From the NCBI GenBank assembly GCA_947456805.1, contig CANGTN010000007.1, positions 1 through 64,000 on the forward strand: a DNA stretch of 64,000 bases, written 5' to 3'. Position 1 is the stretch's first letter; each line of letters begins with the position of its first letter. This DNA comes from Chitinophagaceae bacterium (GTDB taxonomy: Bacteria > Bacteroidota > Bacteroidia > Chitinophagales > Chitinophagaceae). The translations under genes and the position numbers were made by a program. Positions 27,851 to 35,003 of the stretch are shown piece by piece. The notes under the pieces were generated by a model that did no database searches, had not been told where the DNA came from, and saw only the letters and a list, made by a program, of their open reading frames with translations.

Positions 27851-28966
27851 TTACTCTACCGACTCTATCCTGAAAAATGTGTGATAATCTCCGCGATAAA
27901 TTCTTGCGCCGCTACCAGCTACCTTCCAGTTGATATATTCTCCCTGATTCAATTGTATTATTGCTGATGTGCTTGTTGCAATATCTTGACTTGTATTATT
28001 TGCGGAAGTGATATTACATATGGTATTATTATTCTTAAATGCATATAACCGGGGATTAGCGTAACTAGATGAGTAATTAAAATATGCATTTGTGGTAATT
28101 CTGAATTTGCCGGTATAAGGGGCAACCCATCTATCACCACTGGCTCCACTTCCTGTGCCGTTAATGAAACCAAAGGATGTTCCATAAAGGCTTTTTACAT
28201 TATCAGCTGTTGTCATACCGAAATCATTAAAGTCTGCTCCACTGGCATAATCTGCGCCATTGCCAGCAGATGTATGCACCTCTGTGTATATGGTCACAGA
28301 CCCATTTTGCCATGAAGCATTACCGTTTTGGTCAGAGGTCAATATCTTGCCTGAGGCTGCAGCAGTTGGAAGTCTAAGCCCTGCCCCTGTTCCTCCGGTG
28401 CCATTGATCACTACAGAATTTGTAAATGTTTGTGTGCCCGAAAAAGTTTGTGCATCATCTGCTCTCGCAACAGTTGCATTATTTGAAGGGAAGGTAATGG
28501 TTGTGCCATCAGTTCCGGCTAATGTGACAGAATTATTGGCGGTGAAGGTTTTCCCATCGGCAATGTTTATAGTTGCACTAGTTGCTGGTGTTGTAAGCGC
28601 AACTTTATTAATACTAGTCGCGGTTGCAACACCTAAAGTTGGGGTAGTTAATGTAGGCGAAGTCAGCGTTTTGTTGGTAAGTGTTTCAGTACCTGTAAGT
28701 GTAACCAGTGTCAGCCATGAGGAGGCGGATCTTATCTCTAGTCTGTTATTGGTAGTGTTGTAAATAATTAAGCCATTTGCAGGCGTTGTTATTGCATCTC
28801 TTTCTGATGTGGTCATCCTCGGAGGCAAAAACCCTTTGTTACTGCTATTCACATCCAGCTGTGCAGATCCGTTGGGAGTTGTTGTTCCGATACCCACTTG
28901 TGCATATACAGCAAAATTGGTGATTAAAGTAAGGAGTAAAATACTAAAACGTAAAGTAATTCTCAT
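27851..28966 (-). CDS. Secreted tail-fibre-like protein with C1q-like C-terminus
   Basis: Predicted secreted protein of 371 residues from ATG 28966; the frame is open to 29050 but ATG 28966 starts a clean signal peptide ending VYAQ (23). Next is the block VGIGTTTPNGSAQLDVNS...GFLPPRMT, shared with the two following genes. A Thr/Pro/Asn-rich repetitive stalk like that of phage tail fibres follows (TLTSPTLTTPTLG, about 95-220). The last 145 residues look like a C1q/TNF-type jelly roll (WVAPYTGKFRITTNAYF, ending YHTFFRIESVE). No T9SS sorting domain is visible. Likely a surface fibre or adhesin; ligand unknown. The C1q match is by pattern only. Confidence 0.75.
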   Translation of the reverse strand: MRITLRFSILLLTLITNFAVYAQVGIGTTTPNGSAQLDVNSSNKGFLPPRMTTSERDAITTPANGLIIYNTTNNRLEIRSASSWLTLVTLTGTETLTNKTLTSPTLTTPTLGVATATSINKVALTTPATSATINIADGKTFTANNSVTLAGTDGTTITFPSNNATVARADDAQTFSGTQTFTNSVVINGTGGTGAGLRLPTAAASGKILTSDQNGNASWQNGSVTIYTEVHTSAGNGADYASGADFNDFGMTTADNVKSLYGTSFGFINGTGSGASGDRWVAPYTGKFRITTNAYFNYSSSYANPRLYAFKNNNTICNITSANNTSQDIATSTSAIIQLNQGEYINWKVAGSGARIYRGDYHTFFRIESVE

Positions 28967-29148
28967 AAAAGGTGATTTTTGCAAAAATAATGTAGTAAGT
29001 AAAATAAAAAAAATATCAAAAAAGTTCTTGCGTTTATACCTCTCAACCACTTTTTATTTATGGTCAACTCGGGTAGCTTGTATTTGAAGTGACTGGGCGT
29101 ATGGCTAGGTTTCCGCCCTAAATTTTAGGTAGCATTTATTACAATACT
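28817..29148 (-). repeat. Duplicated promoter/signal-peptide block, copy A
   Basis: Covers the 5' coding end and upstream DNA of the first tail-fibre-like gene and is nearly identical by eye to 30542-30875. Similarity then fades into the divergent CTGCGGGCTA element. Confidence 0.75.
28982..28989 (-). promoter_or_regulatory. Candidate -7 motif of the first tail-fibre-like gene
   Basis: On the minus strand this reads TATTTTTG, matching TAnnTTTG, 16 bp before ATG 28966. It is part of the duplicated block, and the other copy (30707-30714) also keeps the consensus. Confidence 0.45.
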
Positions 29149-29214
29149 GAAAAAACAATTTAAACATCCCAACCACCTTGGATACCAGAGAAATCAGCTT
29201 ATGCAAGTAATACA

Positions 29215-29284
29215 AGCAGAGCTGCGGGCTAATTTGCTGCAATTCCTGTACTTTTTACTTTGGTACTTTATCAAATAATTGTAA
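29215..29284 (+). repeat. CTGCGGGCTA intergenic repeat, copy 2
   Basis: Contains GCTGCGGGCTAATTTGCTGC and AATTCCTGTACTTT. It is a diverged copy of the elements at 27702 and 30953, located between block A and the terminator of the second gene. Confidence 0.5.
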
Positions 29285-29319
29285 TCACTCCTGAAATTGA
29301 ACAAAAATCTAAAAAATAA

Positions 29320-29361
29320 ATTGGCGCAAGTGTTCTGCATTTACGGTTCACTTGCGCCAAT
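29320..29361 (-). terminator. Terminator of the second tail-fibre-like gene
   Basis: A perfect 13-bp stem (ATTGGCGCAAGTG and CACTTGCGCCAAT) with a 16-nt loop, 34 bp beyond the stop. On the minus strand it runs into TTTATTTTTT. The hairpin after the third gene is related, and its loop matches better when this one is read in reverse complement. Confidence 0.8.
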
Positions 29362-29395
29362 GAAGTTGTATTAAAATTTAAAAACAATATTTTTA

Positions 29396-30691
29396 TTATA
29401 ATTCAACAATAGATAGGTTGTTAAAGCCATTTTCCAAGCTTCTGGTTGCCCCGGTAACATGCCAGATAGTAGGTCTGATTGACTCCCCGGCAGTCAAATT
29501 CACCACAAATGAAATCATGGCACCACACCTTTGGGTGACATTTATTGGGGAAGCAAGAAGTTGTTTTCTGAGCTTATTGCCCAACCAATTCGTACCATCA
29601 GCAGAATGATTCATCCAGGCCTCTATATTGAAGTTGCCGGATCCATATGCGGAAGCTTGGAGCGCATAACTAAAATTAAATACATAATTCCCTGTACGCG
29701 GTGCAACAAAAATGCCTGTTGTGGGATTAAATGCATTGGCATTGTCATTGATTTCAACCCAGTCTGTAACATCAGTAAAGAGATTATCTGGAAAACTTTG
29801 GGCAGAAGTTTTATTTGCAATAACCGTAGCTTTTGTCACGTTGCTTTGAAGTGTATTCCAGTTTACTCCATTGCTATATTCCAATGTACCTCCGCTATTT
29901 GTACTATAGCGAATCGCACCTGCACCGGCCGTATTTGCAGCGGTGGTGGATCCTGTTCCGATTCCCAGATAACCGGCACCGGGGTCAGTAGTGCTGGTCG
30001 GATTGGTACGGATGTCTAATCGGGCATTGGGTGTTTCATTTCCTATACCGATATTTCCGACTGTGTTTATTACTAGTCTAGAAGGATAGGTTGTTGGCGA
30101 ACCCGGCACAGTCTGCCCAATTGAGAAATTCTTTGTTCCGTTGCCTTGGAGATCTTGCAATAAAGACCAACCGTCAATCCAAATGGAAGCTCTCTGACTG
30201 GTTCCATGTGTTGTTGGGGTAATCGTTAACGAATTGGCCCATTGACTGCTGCCACTGGCAATTGTGGGAGTGGTTAAATTGGGTGAGGTAGACAAAACTA
30301 CACTTCCTGTACCTGTGGAAGTGGTTGTACCCGTACCGCCATTTGCCACAGCAACTGTACCTGTTACATTTGTCGCATTATCTGTAGGTGTAGTCAAACG
30401 TACCCATGCTGTACCACTATAATAATAAAATCCGGGGGTAACATTATTTGGCGAGGTTCCTGCAGTGGCGGTATTGTATACCAATAAACCTGCTACGGGA
30501 GAAGTGATTGGGCCTGCTGAATTTGTAGCTGTTAATGCCACCCTCGGAGGCAAAAACCCTTTGTTAGTGCTATTCACATCCAGTTGTGCAGATCCGTTGG
30601 GAGTTGTTGTTCCGATACCCACTTGTGCATATACAGCAAAATTGGTGATTAAAGTAAGGATTAAAATACTTAAACGTAAAGTAATTTTCAT
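29396..30691 (-). CDS. Secreted tail-fibre-like protein, C1q-like tip, middle shared with next gene
   Basis: Predicted secreted protein of 431 residues. Signal peptide MKITLRLSILILTL...VYAQ and the VGIGTTTPNGSAQLDVNS block are almost identical to the previous gene. The middle (about 110-285: VANGGTGTTTSTGTG, WIDGWSLLQD, NGTKNFSIGQT, IGNETPNARLDIRTNP) closely matches the next gene. Motifs such as VANGGTG occur in phage tail fibres. The C-terminal 140 residues are again C1q-like by pattern (GIFVAPRTGNYVFNFSYALQ). The gene thus combines one neighbour's front with the other's middle. A surface fibre or adhesin is the best guess. Confidence 0.75.
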   Translation of the reverse strand: MKITLRLSILILTLITNFAVYAQVGIGTTTPNGSAQLDVNSTNKGFLPPRVALTATNSAGPITSPVAGLLVYNTATAGTSPNNVTPGFYYYSGTAWVRLTTPTDNATNVTGTVAVANGGTGTTTSTGTGSVVLSTSPNLTTPTIASGSSQWANSLTITPTTHGTSQRASIWIDGWSLLQDLQGNGTKNFSIGQTVPGSPTTYPSRLVINTVGNIGIGNETPNARLDIRTNPTSTTDPGAGYLGIGTGSTTAANTAGAGAIRYSTNSGGTLEYSNGVNWNTLQSNVTKATVIANKTSAQSFPDNLFTDVTDWVEINDNANAFNPTTGIFVAPRTGNYVFNFSYALQASAYGSGNFNIEAWMNHSADGTNWLGNKLRKQLLASPINVTQRCGAMISFVVNLTAGESIRPTIWHVTGATRSLENGFNNLSIVEL

Positions 30692-30875
30692 AAAAGGTCA
30701 TTTTTGCAAAAGTAATGTAGTAAGTAAAATAAAAAAAATTATCAAAAAAGTTCTTGCGTTTATACCTCTCAACGACTTTTTATTTATGGTCAACTCGGCG
30801 TAGCTTGTATTTGAAGTGACTGGGCGTATGGCTATGTTTACGTCCTAAATTTTAGGTAGCATTTGCTTCAATACT
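30542..30875 (-). repeat. Duplicated promoter/signal-peptide block, copy B
   Basis: The counterpart of 28817-29148, at the 5' end and upstream of the second tail-fibre-like gene. The few differences are scattered single-base changes and small indels (for example AACTCGGG versus AACTCGGCG). Confidence 0.75.
30707..30714 (-). promoter_or_regulatory. Candidate -7 motif of the second tail-fibre-like gene
   Basis: Reads TACTTTTG on the minus strand, a full match to TAnnTTTG, 16 bp before the ATG at 30691. No TTG is seen at normal -33 spacing. Confidence 0.45.
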
Positions 30876-30952
30876 AAATTTTACTACAAAAAATAACTTC
30901 ATCTTCCAACCGCCTTGGTTACCGGAGGAATAAGCTTTTTGTAAGTAATATT

Positions 30953-31025
30953 AGCAAATCTGCGGGCTATTTTGCTGTAATCCCTGTGACTTTAAACTGC
31001 AACACTTTATTGAACATTTGCAACT
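30953..31025 (+). repeat. CTGCGGGCTA intergenic repeat, copy 3
   Basis: Contains TCTGCGGGCTATTTTGCTGT and AATCCCTGTGACTTT, then CAACACTTTATTGAACATTTG. That last part matches copy 1 (TGCACTTGATTGAAC) better than copy 2. Confidence 0.5.
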
Positions 31026-31054
31026 CTGAATTTGGTCACAAATTCAAAAAATAA

Positions 31055-31096
31055 ATTGGTGCAAGTGAACCGCTTTCGGAGAACACTTGTACCCAT
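31055..31096 (-). terminator. Terminator-like hairpin of the third tail-fibre-like gene
   Basis: A 13-position stem (ATTGGTGCAAGTG with CACTTGTACCCAT) with one mismatch and one G-T pair, loop of 16 nt, 29 bp beyond the stop. On the minus strand a TTATTTTTTG run follows. Confidence 0.65.
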
Positions 31097-31124
31097 ACAA
31101 CACTAAGCCAAGCAGAAGTACTTT

Positions 31125-32513
31125 TTAATTACCCAAATAAATAAAAGTATTTATAGAAAGGCTTATTGGCACAATATCGATAGGAGTTGATGAACCACCA
31201 GACGATACGTTAACGGTGTGGGTATGGCCAACGGCTGTAGATGAAGTTGTAGATGGAATAACAACAGAATGCGTATGATCTCCAGCGGAATTAATTGTTA
31301 ACGTGGGTGTAAAAAAGCCAAATCCTCCTGCCGCAAATCCTCCTGCATAAGCACCCCCTCCATTCCAATTCGACCCACCTACAGAACCTGTATGCGAATG
31401 AGCGCCAGCTAAACCTGTAGTTACTGTACCTGGATCTACTGTATGTGAATGGCTTCCAGCTGAAGATGAAGTTGCAGTAGGGAAATTAACATTAGGAAGA
31501 TTTGCTTGCGTAAGGGTTCTTTGATTGCTTCCTGTAACACTACCCAAAGTTGTTCCATTCTGAACTAAAAAGGCGTTGGTGGCATCCGGTAAATTTGTTC
31601 CGATACCCAATGCGGTTGCTTGTGCTTGTTGTGTAGTTGTAAGGCTTGATTTTAATCTTCCATTAAGTCTTACCCATCCATTATGGTCTGCAGATTGAAT
31701 TCCCGTTTTTATATCACCAAAATTAGGATTGGATAATGTGACCCAGGAAGAACCATTGCTGTATTCTATTGCACCGATAGTGTTGTAACGAACGGCACCG
31801 GCACCGGCCGTATTGGCGGCGGTTGAAGTAGTACCAATTCCCAGAAAACCTGTACCAGGGTCGGTAGTGCTGCTAGGATTGGTGCGGATGTCTAATCGGG
31901 CATTGGGCGTTTCATTTCCAATACCTATATTTCCAACAGTATTAATTACCAGTCTAGCAGGGTAGGTTGTTGTTGAACCCGTCACAGTCTGCCCAATTGA
32001 AAAATTCTTTGTTCCGTTGCCTTGGATATCTTGTAATAAAGACCAACCATCAATCCAAATGGCAGCTCTCTGACTGGTTCCATGTGTTGTTGGGGTAATC
32101 GTTAACGATTGGGCCCATTGACCGCTGCCACTGGCAATGATGGGAGTGGTTAAAGTGGGTGAGGTAGATAGCACTACGTTTCCTGTTCCAGTAGAACTTG
32201 TTACGCCTGTGCCGCCATTTGCGACCGGTAACATACTACTGGTTGAAGTGTTGATGATGTATATCCAGGCACTTCCGTCATAGTAATACAATCCTGCTGT
32301 TCCATCGGTTTGATACACCATCAAACCTGCAACAGGAGAAGTGATACCGATACGTTGAGCACTTGTCATCCTCGGTGGCAAAAATCCTTTATTGGTGCTA
32401 TTCACATCTAGCTGTGCAGAACCGTTGGGAGATGTTGTTCCTATACCTACTTGTGCTTGCGTAAATGTTGTTGCAATCAGTAAAATGAAAATAGTAAAAA
32501 TTGATTTTTTCAT
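31125..32513 (-). CDS. Secreted tail-fibre-like protein with HxH collar-like C-terminus
   Basis: Predicted secreted protein of 462 residues. Signal peptide 1-21 (ending TQAQ) differs from its neighbours, but VGIGTTSPNGSAQLDVNS...GFLPPRMTS is the same block. The middle (about 95-265) closely matches the second gene. The C-terminal part instead resembles phage tail collar or microcystin-dependent-protein tips: DIKTGIQSADHNGWVRLNG, QRTLTQANLPNVNFP, then four HxH motifs (SHSHT, AHSHT, DHTHS, GHTHT), Gly-rich turns and the end INTFIYLGN. In T4-type fibres HxH motifs bind metal along a trimeric needle. A trimeric surface fibre is therefore plausible. Confidence 0.78.
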   Translation of the reverse strand: MKKSIFTIFILLIATTFTQAQVGIGTTSPNGSAQLDVNSTNKGFLPPRMTSAQRIGITSPVAGLMVYQTDGTAGLYYYDGSAWIYIINTSTSSMLPVANGGTGVTSSTGTGNVVLSTSPTLTTPIIASGSGQWAQSLTITPTTHGTSQRAAIWIDGWSLLQDIQGNGTKNFSIGQTVTGSTTTYPARLVINTVGNIGIGNETPNARLDIRTNPSSTTDPGTGFLGIGTTSTAANTAGAGAVRYNTIGAIEYSNGSSWVTLSNPNFGDIKTGIQSADHNGWVRLNGRLKSSLTTTQQAQATALGIGTNLPDATNAFLVQNGTTLGSVTGSNQRTLTQANLPNVNFPTATSSSAGSHSHTVDPGTVTTGLAGAHSHTGSVGGSNWNGGGAYAGGFAAGGFGFFTPTLTINSAGDHTHSVVIPSTTSSTAVGHTHTVNVSSGGSSTPIDIVPISLSINTFIYLGN

Positions 32514-32533
32514 AATTAATTCTTAATTTATTA

Positions 32534-32541
32534 CAAATATA
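32534..32541 (-). promoter_or_regulatory. Candidate -7 motif of the third tail-fibre-like gene
   Basis: Reads TATATTTG on the minus strand (TAnnTTTG), 21 bp before the ATG at 32513. The surrounding sequence is unrelated to the duplicated blocks upstream of the other two genes. Confidence 0.45.
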
Positions 32542-32641
32542 TTAATAAGGTCCAAACTTTTATTTTCTGTTATTTAATCCATAGTTAAATTTACAACCAA
32601 ATGTTTTATCATTTGTAATACTAATACTATCATAAATCAAA

Positions 32642-33583
32642 ATGTCTATGTCATCCATTCTGCAGTTACAAAATCTTCAAAAATACTTTGCTACACAAAA
32701 GGCTGTAGATGATATTAGTTTCAATATAGAACAAGGCAGCATATTTGGATTACTTGGTCCGAATGGTGCAGGTAAAACCACTTTGATCAGAATGATCACC
32801 GGAATTTTTTATCCGGATAGTGGCTCCATCACTTTTGATGGTAAACCTTTTGATGGCTTGAATGATGCAATTCGAATTGGTTATATGCCTGAAGAAAGAG
32901 GGTTATATAAAAAAATGAAAATTGGAGATCAAGCACTGTACCTCGCTCAGCTAAAGGGTTTGAGCAGAGCAGAGGCAATGGAGAAAATAAAATACTGGTT
33001 CAAGCGTTTGGAAATGGAAAGCTGGTGGAATAAAAAAGTAGAAGATCTGAGTAAAGGGATGAGCCAGAAATTGCAGTTTGTTACTACTGTGTTGCACGAA
33101 CCAAAATTGATTATTTTAGACGAACCTTTTAGTGGTTTAGATCCATTGAATGCCAACTTAATTAAAGATGAAATTTATGGATTGGCAAAACGAGGCAGCA
33201 CCATTATTTTCAGTACGCACCGCATGGAACAAGTAGAAGAAATTTGTGACCATATTGTTTTAATCAACTTAGGCAGAAAAATATTAGACGGAACAGTACA
33301 GGAAGTGAAACAGCAATTTAAAGAAAATAAATTCAGTATTAAATTTTCTCATAAGCCTGAAAGCACTGATAATGCTGTGTTTCAGGTTTTGCAACAAAAA
33401 GACAATGCACTTACTGTAAAAATTAATGAAGGATATTCGAGTAATGATGTGTTGCAATATTTTTTAAATGAGCAATTGAATATTGAATCTTTCAATGAAA
33501 TATTACCATCCTTGAATGAAATTTTTATTGGCTTGGTTGAAAATACCAGTGCTACTGCAAGGGCGTTTCAAACAATCAGTTAA
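32642..33583 (+). CDS. ABC transporter ATP-binding protein (NatA-like)
   Basis: Cytoplasmic ATPase of a two-gene exporter, 313 residues. Walker A GPNGAGKT, the Q-loop MPEERGLY, signature LSKGMSQKLQ, Walker B LIILDEPFSGLDP and the switch His in STHRM are all present. The C-terminal 80 residues form the extra domain seen in NatA-like ATPases. The permease gene begins 41 bp downstream and is its partner. NatAB-type systems export sodium in Bacillus, but the substrate of this one is unknown. Confidence 0.92.
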   Translation: MSMSSILQLQNLQKYFATQKAVDDISFNIEQGSIFGLLGPNGAGKTTLIRMITGIFYPDSGSITFDGKPFDGLNDAIRIGYMPEERGLYKKMKIGDQALYLAQLKGLSRAEAMEKIKYWFKRLEMESWWNKKVEDLSKGMSQKLQFVTTVLHEPKLIILDEPFSGLDPLNANLIKDEIYGLAKRGSTIIFSTHRMEQVEEICDHIVLINLGRKILDGTVQEVKQQFKENKFSIKFSHKPESTDNAVFQVLQQKDNALTVKINEGYSSNDVLQYFLNEQLNIESFNEILPSLNEIFIGLVENTSATARAFQTIS

Positions 33584-33624
33584 TGCTATTTTTTTAATAC
33601 CAATTATTTACGCAACAATATTTT

Positions 33625-34962
33625 ATGAGTAAGATTTTAATTATAACACAAAGGGAATTTTTGAGCAGGGTTCAGAAGAAAACATTTTTATTAACAACTA
33701 TCGGATTGCCGATTTTGATTTTTGTTTTTTACGCAATGATTATTTATTTTTCTGTAAAAACTACTGACAATTTTCAAATTGCAGTTCTCGATCAACCCAA
33801 TCTTTTCAATGGAAAATTAGCTGATGAAGATGCGGATATAGTTTTTTCATTTGTACAAAATGAAACAGCATCATCGTTGAAACAAAAAGTAGATACCGAA
33901 AAGTTGGATGCTTATGTAATTATTCCAAAAACCTTTGATTTAGCTGCAATTAAGGACTCGTTGCAAATTGTTTCTAAAAAGAGTATTGGTATTATGACTC
34001 GTCAAAAAATTCAACATACCATATCAAGTGCAATTGAAGAAAAGAAATTGTTGACCGGTTTAAGTATTTCTAAAAATCAATTGGATAGTTTGCAAAGATC
34101 TAATGAAATAAAATTTGCTTCTACCGAGGGAAAAAATGATAGTGATATAAAAGCCGGCATTAGTTATGGCGTTGGCTTTGGCTCCGGTTTTTTGATTTAC
34201 ATTATTTTGTTTATTTATGGAACAATGGTAATGCGTGGCGTAATGGAAGAAAAAACAAATCGTATTGCCGAAGTAATTATCAGTAGTGTAAAACCTTTTC
34301 AATTGATGATGGGAAAAATTACAGGTATTGGTTTGGTGGGATTGGTTCAGTTTTTAATTTGGATCGTTTTGGTAATTGGTTTACAACTTTTATTACCAAT
34401 TATTTTTCCGGATATGTTGCATCAAATACAGGCACAGCCTATGCAGCCGGGTATTGCAGGAGCCGCAAATGTTGCACAAGAAAGTGGTGCTATGGCAGGA
34501 ATTATGAATGGAATTGGTTTGATTAATTGGCCGCTTATTTTAGGATGTTTTGTATTTTACTTTCTTGGCGGTTATTTTTTATACTCAGCTTTATTTGCAG
34601 CAGTAGGAAGCGCTGTGAATGAAGATGCACAAGATGCACAAAGCTTGATGTTGCCGATTACAATGCCTATCATTTTTGCAATGGTGATAATGACAAAAGC
34701 TGTAAATGATCCGAATAGTTCTCTTGCAGTATTTGGTAGTTTGTTCCCGCTTACTTCACCAATTGTAATGATGGCAAGGGTTGCACATGGGGTGCCCGAG
34801 GGCGTAACAGTTGTTCAGTTACTTTTAAGCATGCTTTTTTTAGTAATAGGATTTATTGCAACAACCTGGCTTGCCGCTAAAATTTACAGAACAGGAATTT
34901 TAATGTATGGGAAAAAGCCAACGCTTAAAACCCTTTGGCAGTGGGCTATTCGTAAAAGTTGA
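33625..34962 (+). CDS. ABC-2 type transporter permease (NatB-like)
   Basis: Inner-membrane permease of 445 residues, partner of the ATPase just upstream. It has an N-terminal helix (about 21-43), a large extracytoplasmic domain (about 45-175), then a bundle of helices from about 180 to 430. The typical segment MVMRGVMEEKTNRIAEVIISSVKPFQLMMGK follows the second helix. This ABC2_membrane_3 layout is that of NatB. It is convergent with uvrC. Confidence 0.92.
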   Translation: MSKILIITQREFLSRVQKKTFLLTTIGLPILIFVFYAMIIYFSVKTTDNFQIAVLDQPNLFNGKLADEDADIVFSFVQNETASSLKQKVDTEKLDAYVIIPKTFDLAAIKDSLQIVSKKSIGIMTRQKIQHTISSAIEEKKLLTGLSISKNQLDSLQRSNEIKFASTEGKNDSDIKAGISYGVGFGSGFLIYIILFIYGTMVMRGVMEEKTNRIAEVIISSVKPFQLMMGKITGIGLVGLVQFLIWIVLVIGLQLLLPIIFPDMLHQIQAQPMQPGIAGAANVAQESGAMAGIMNGIGLINWPLILGCFVFYFLGGYFLYSALFAAVGSAVNEDAQDAQSLMLPITMPIIFAMVIMTKAVNDPNSSLAVFGSLFPLTSPIVMMARVAHGVPEGVTVVQLLLSMLFLVIGFIATTWLAAKIYRTGILMYGKKPTLKTLWQWAIRKS

Positions 34963-35003
34963 TGCTAAAATATTTGTTGGAATGAGTGGCTTTTTTTGAG
35001 TAT

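Larger units (their letters stand above)
28967..29395. other. Intergenic region between first and second tail-fibre-like genes
   Basis: No gene seen. It holds the promoter of the first gene, the outer part of duplicated block A, the second CTGCGGGCTA repeat (29215-29284) and the terminator of the second gene. It is homologous over most of its length to 30692-31124. Confidence 0.7.
30692..31124. other. Intergenic region between second and third tail-fibre-like genes
   Basis: No gene seen. It contains the outer part of duplicated block B, the third CTGCGGGCTA repeat and the hairpin that ends the third gene. Confidence 0.7.

Noticed and set aside
28260-28763. A 167-codon plus-strand ORF antisense to the first tail-fibre-like gene
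   Set aside because: It arises from the low-complexity Thr/Ala/Val-rich stalk sequence read backwards. It has no signal peptide, domain or promoter of its own.
27851-32513. Prophage
   Set aside because: Only tail-fibre-like proteins occur, each with a Sec signal peptide. There is no capsid, terminase, integrase, lysis gene or attachment site on either side.
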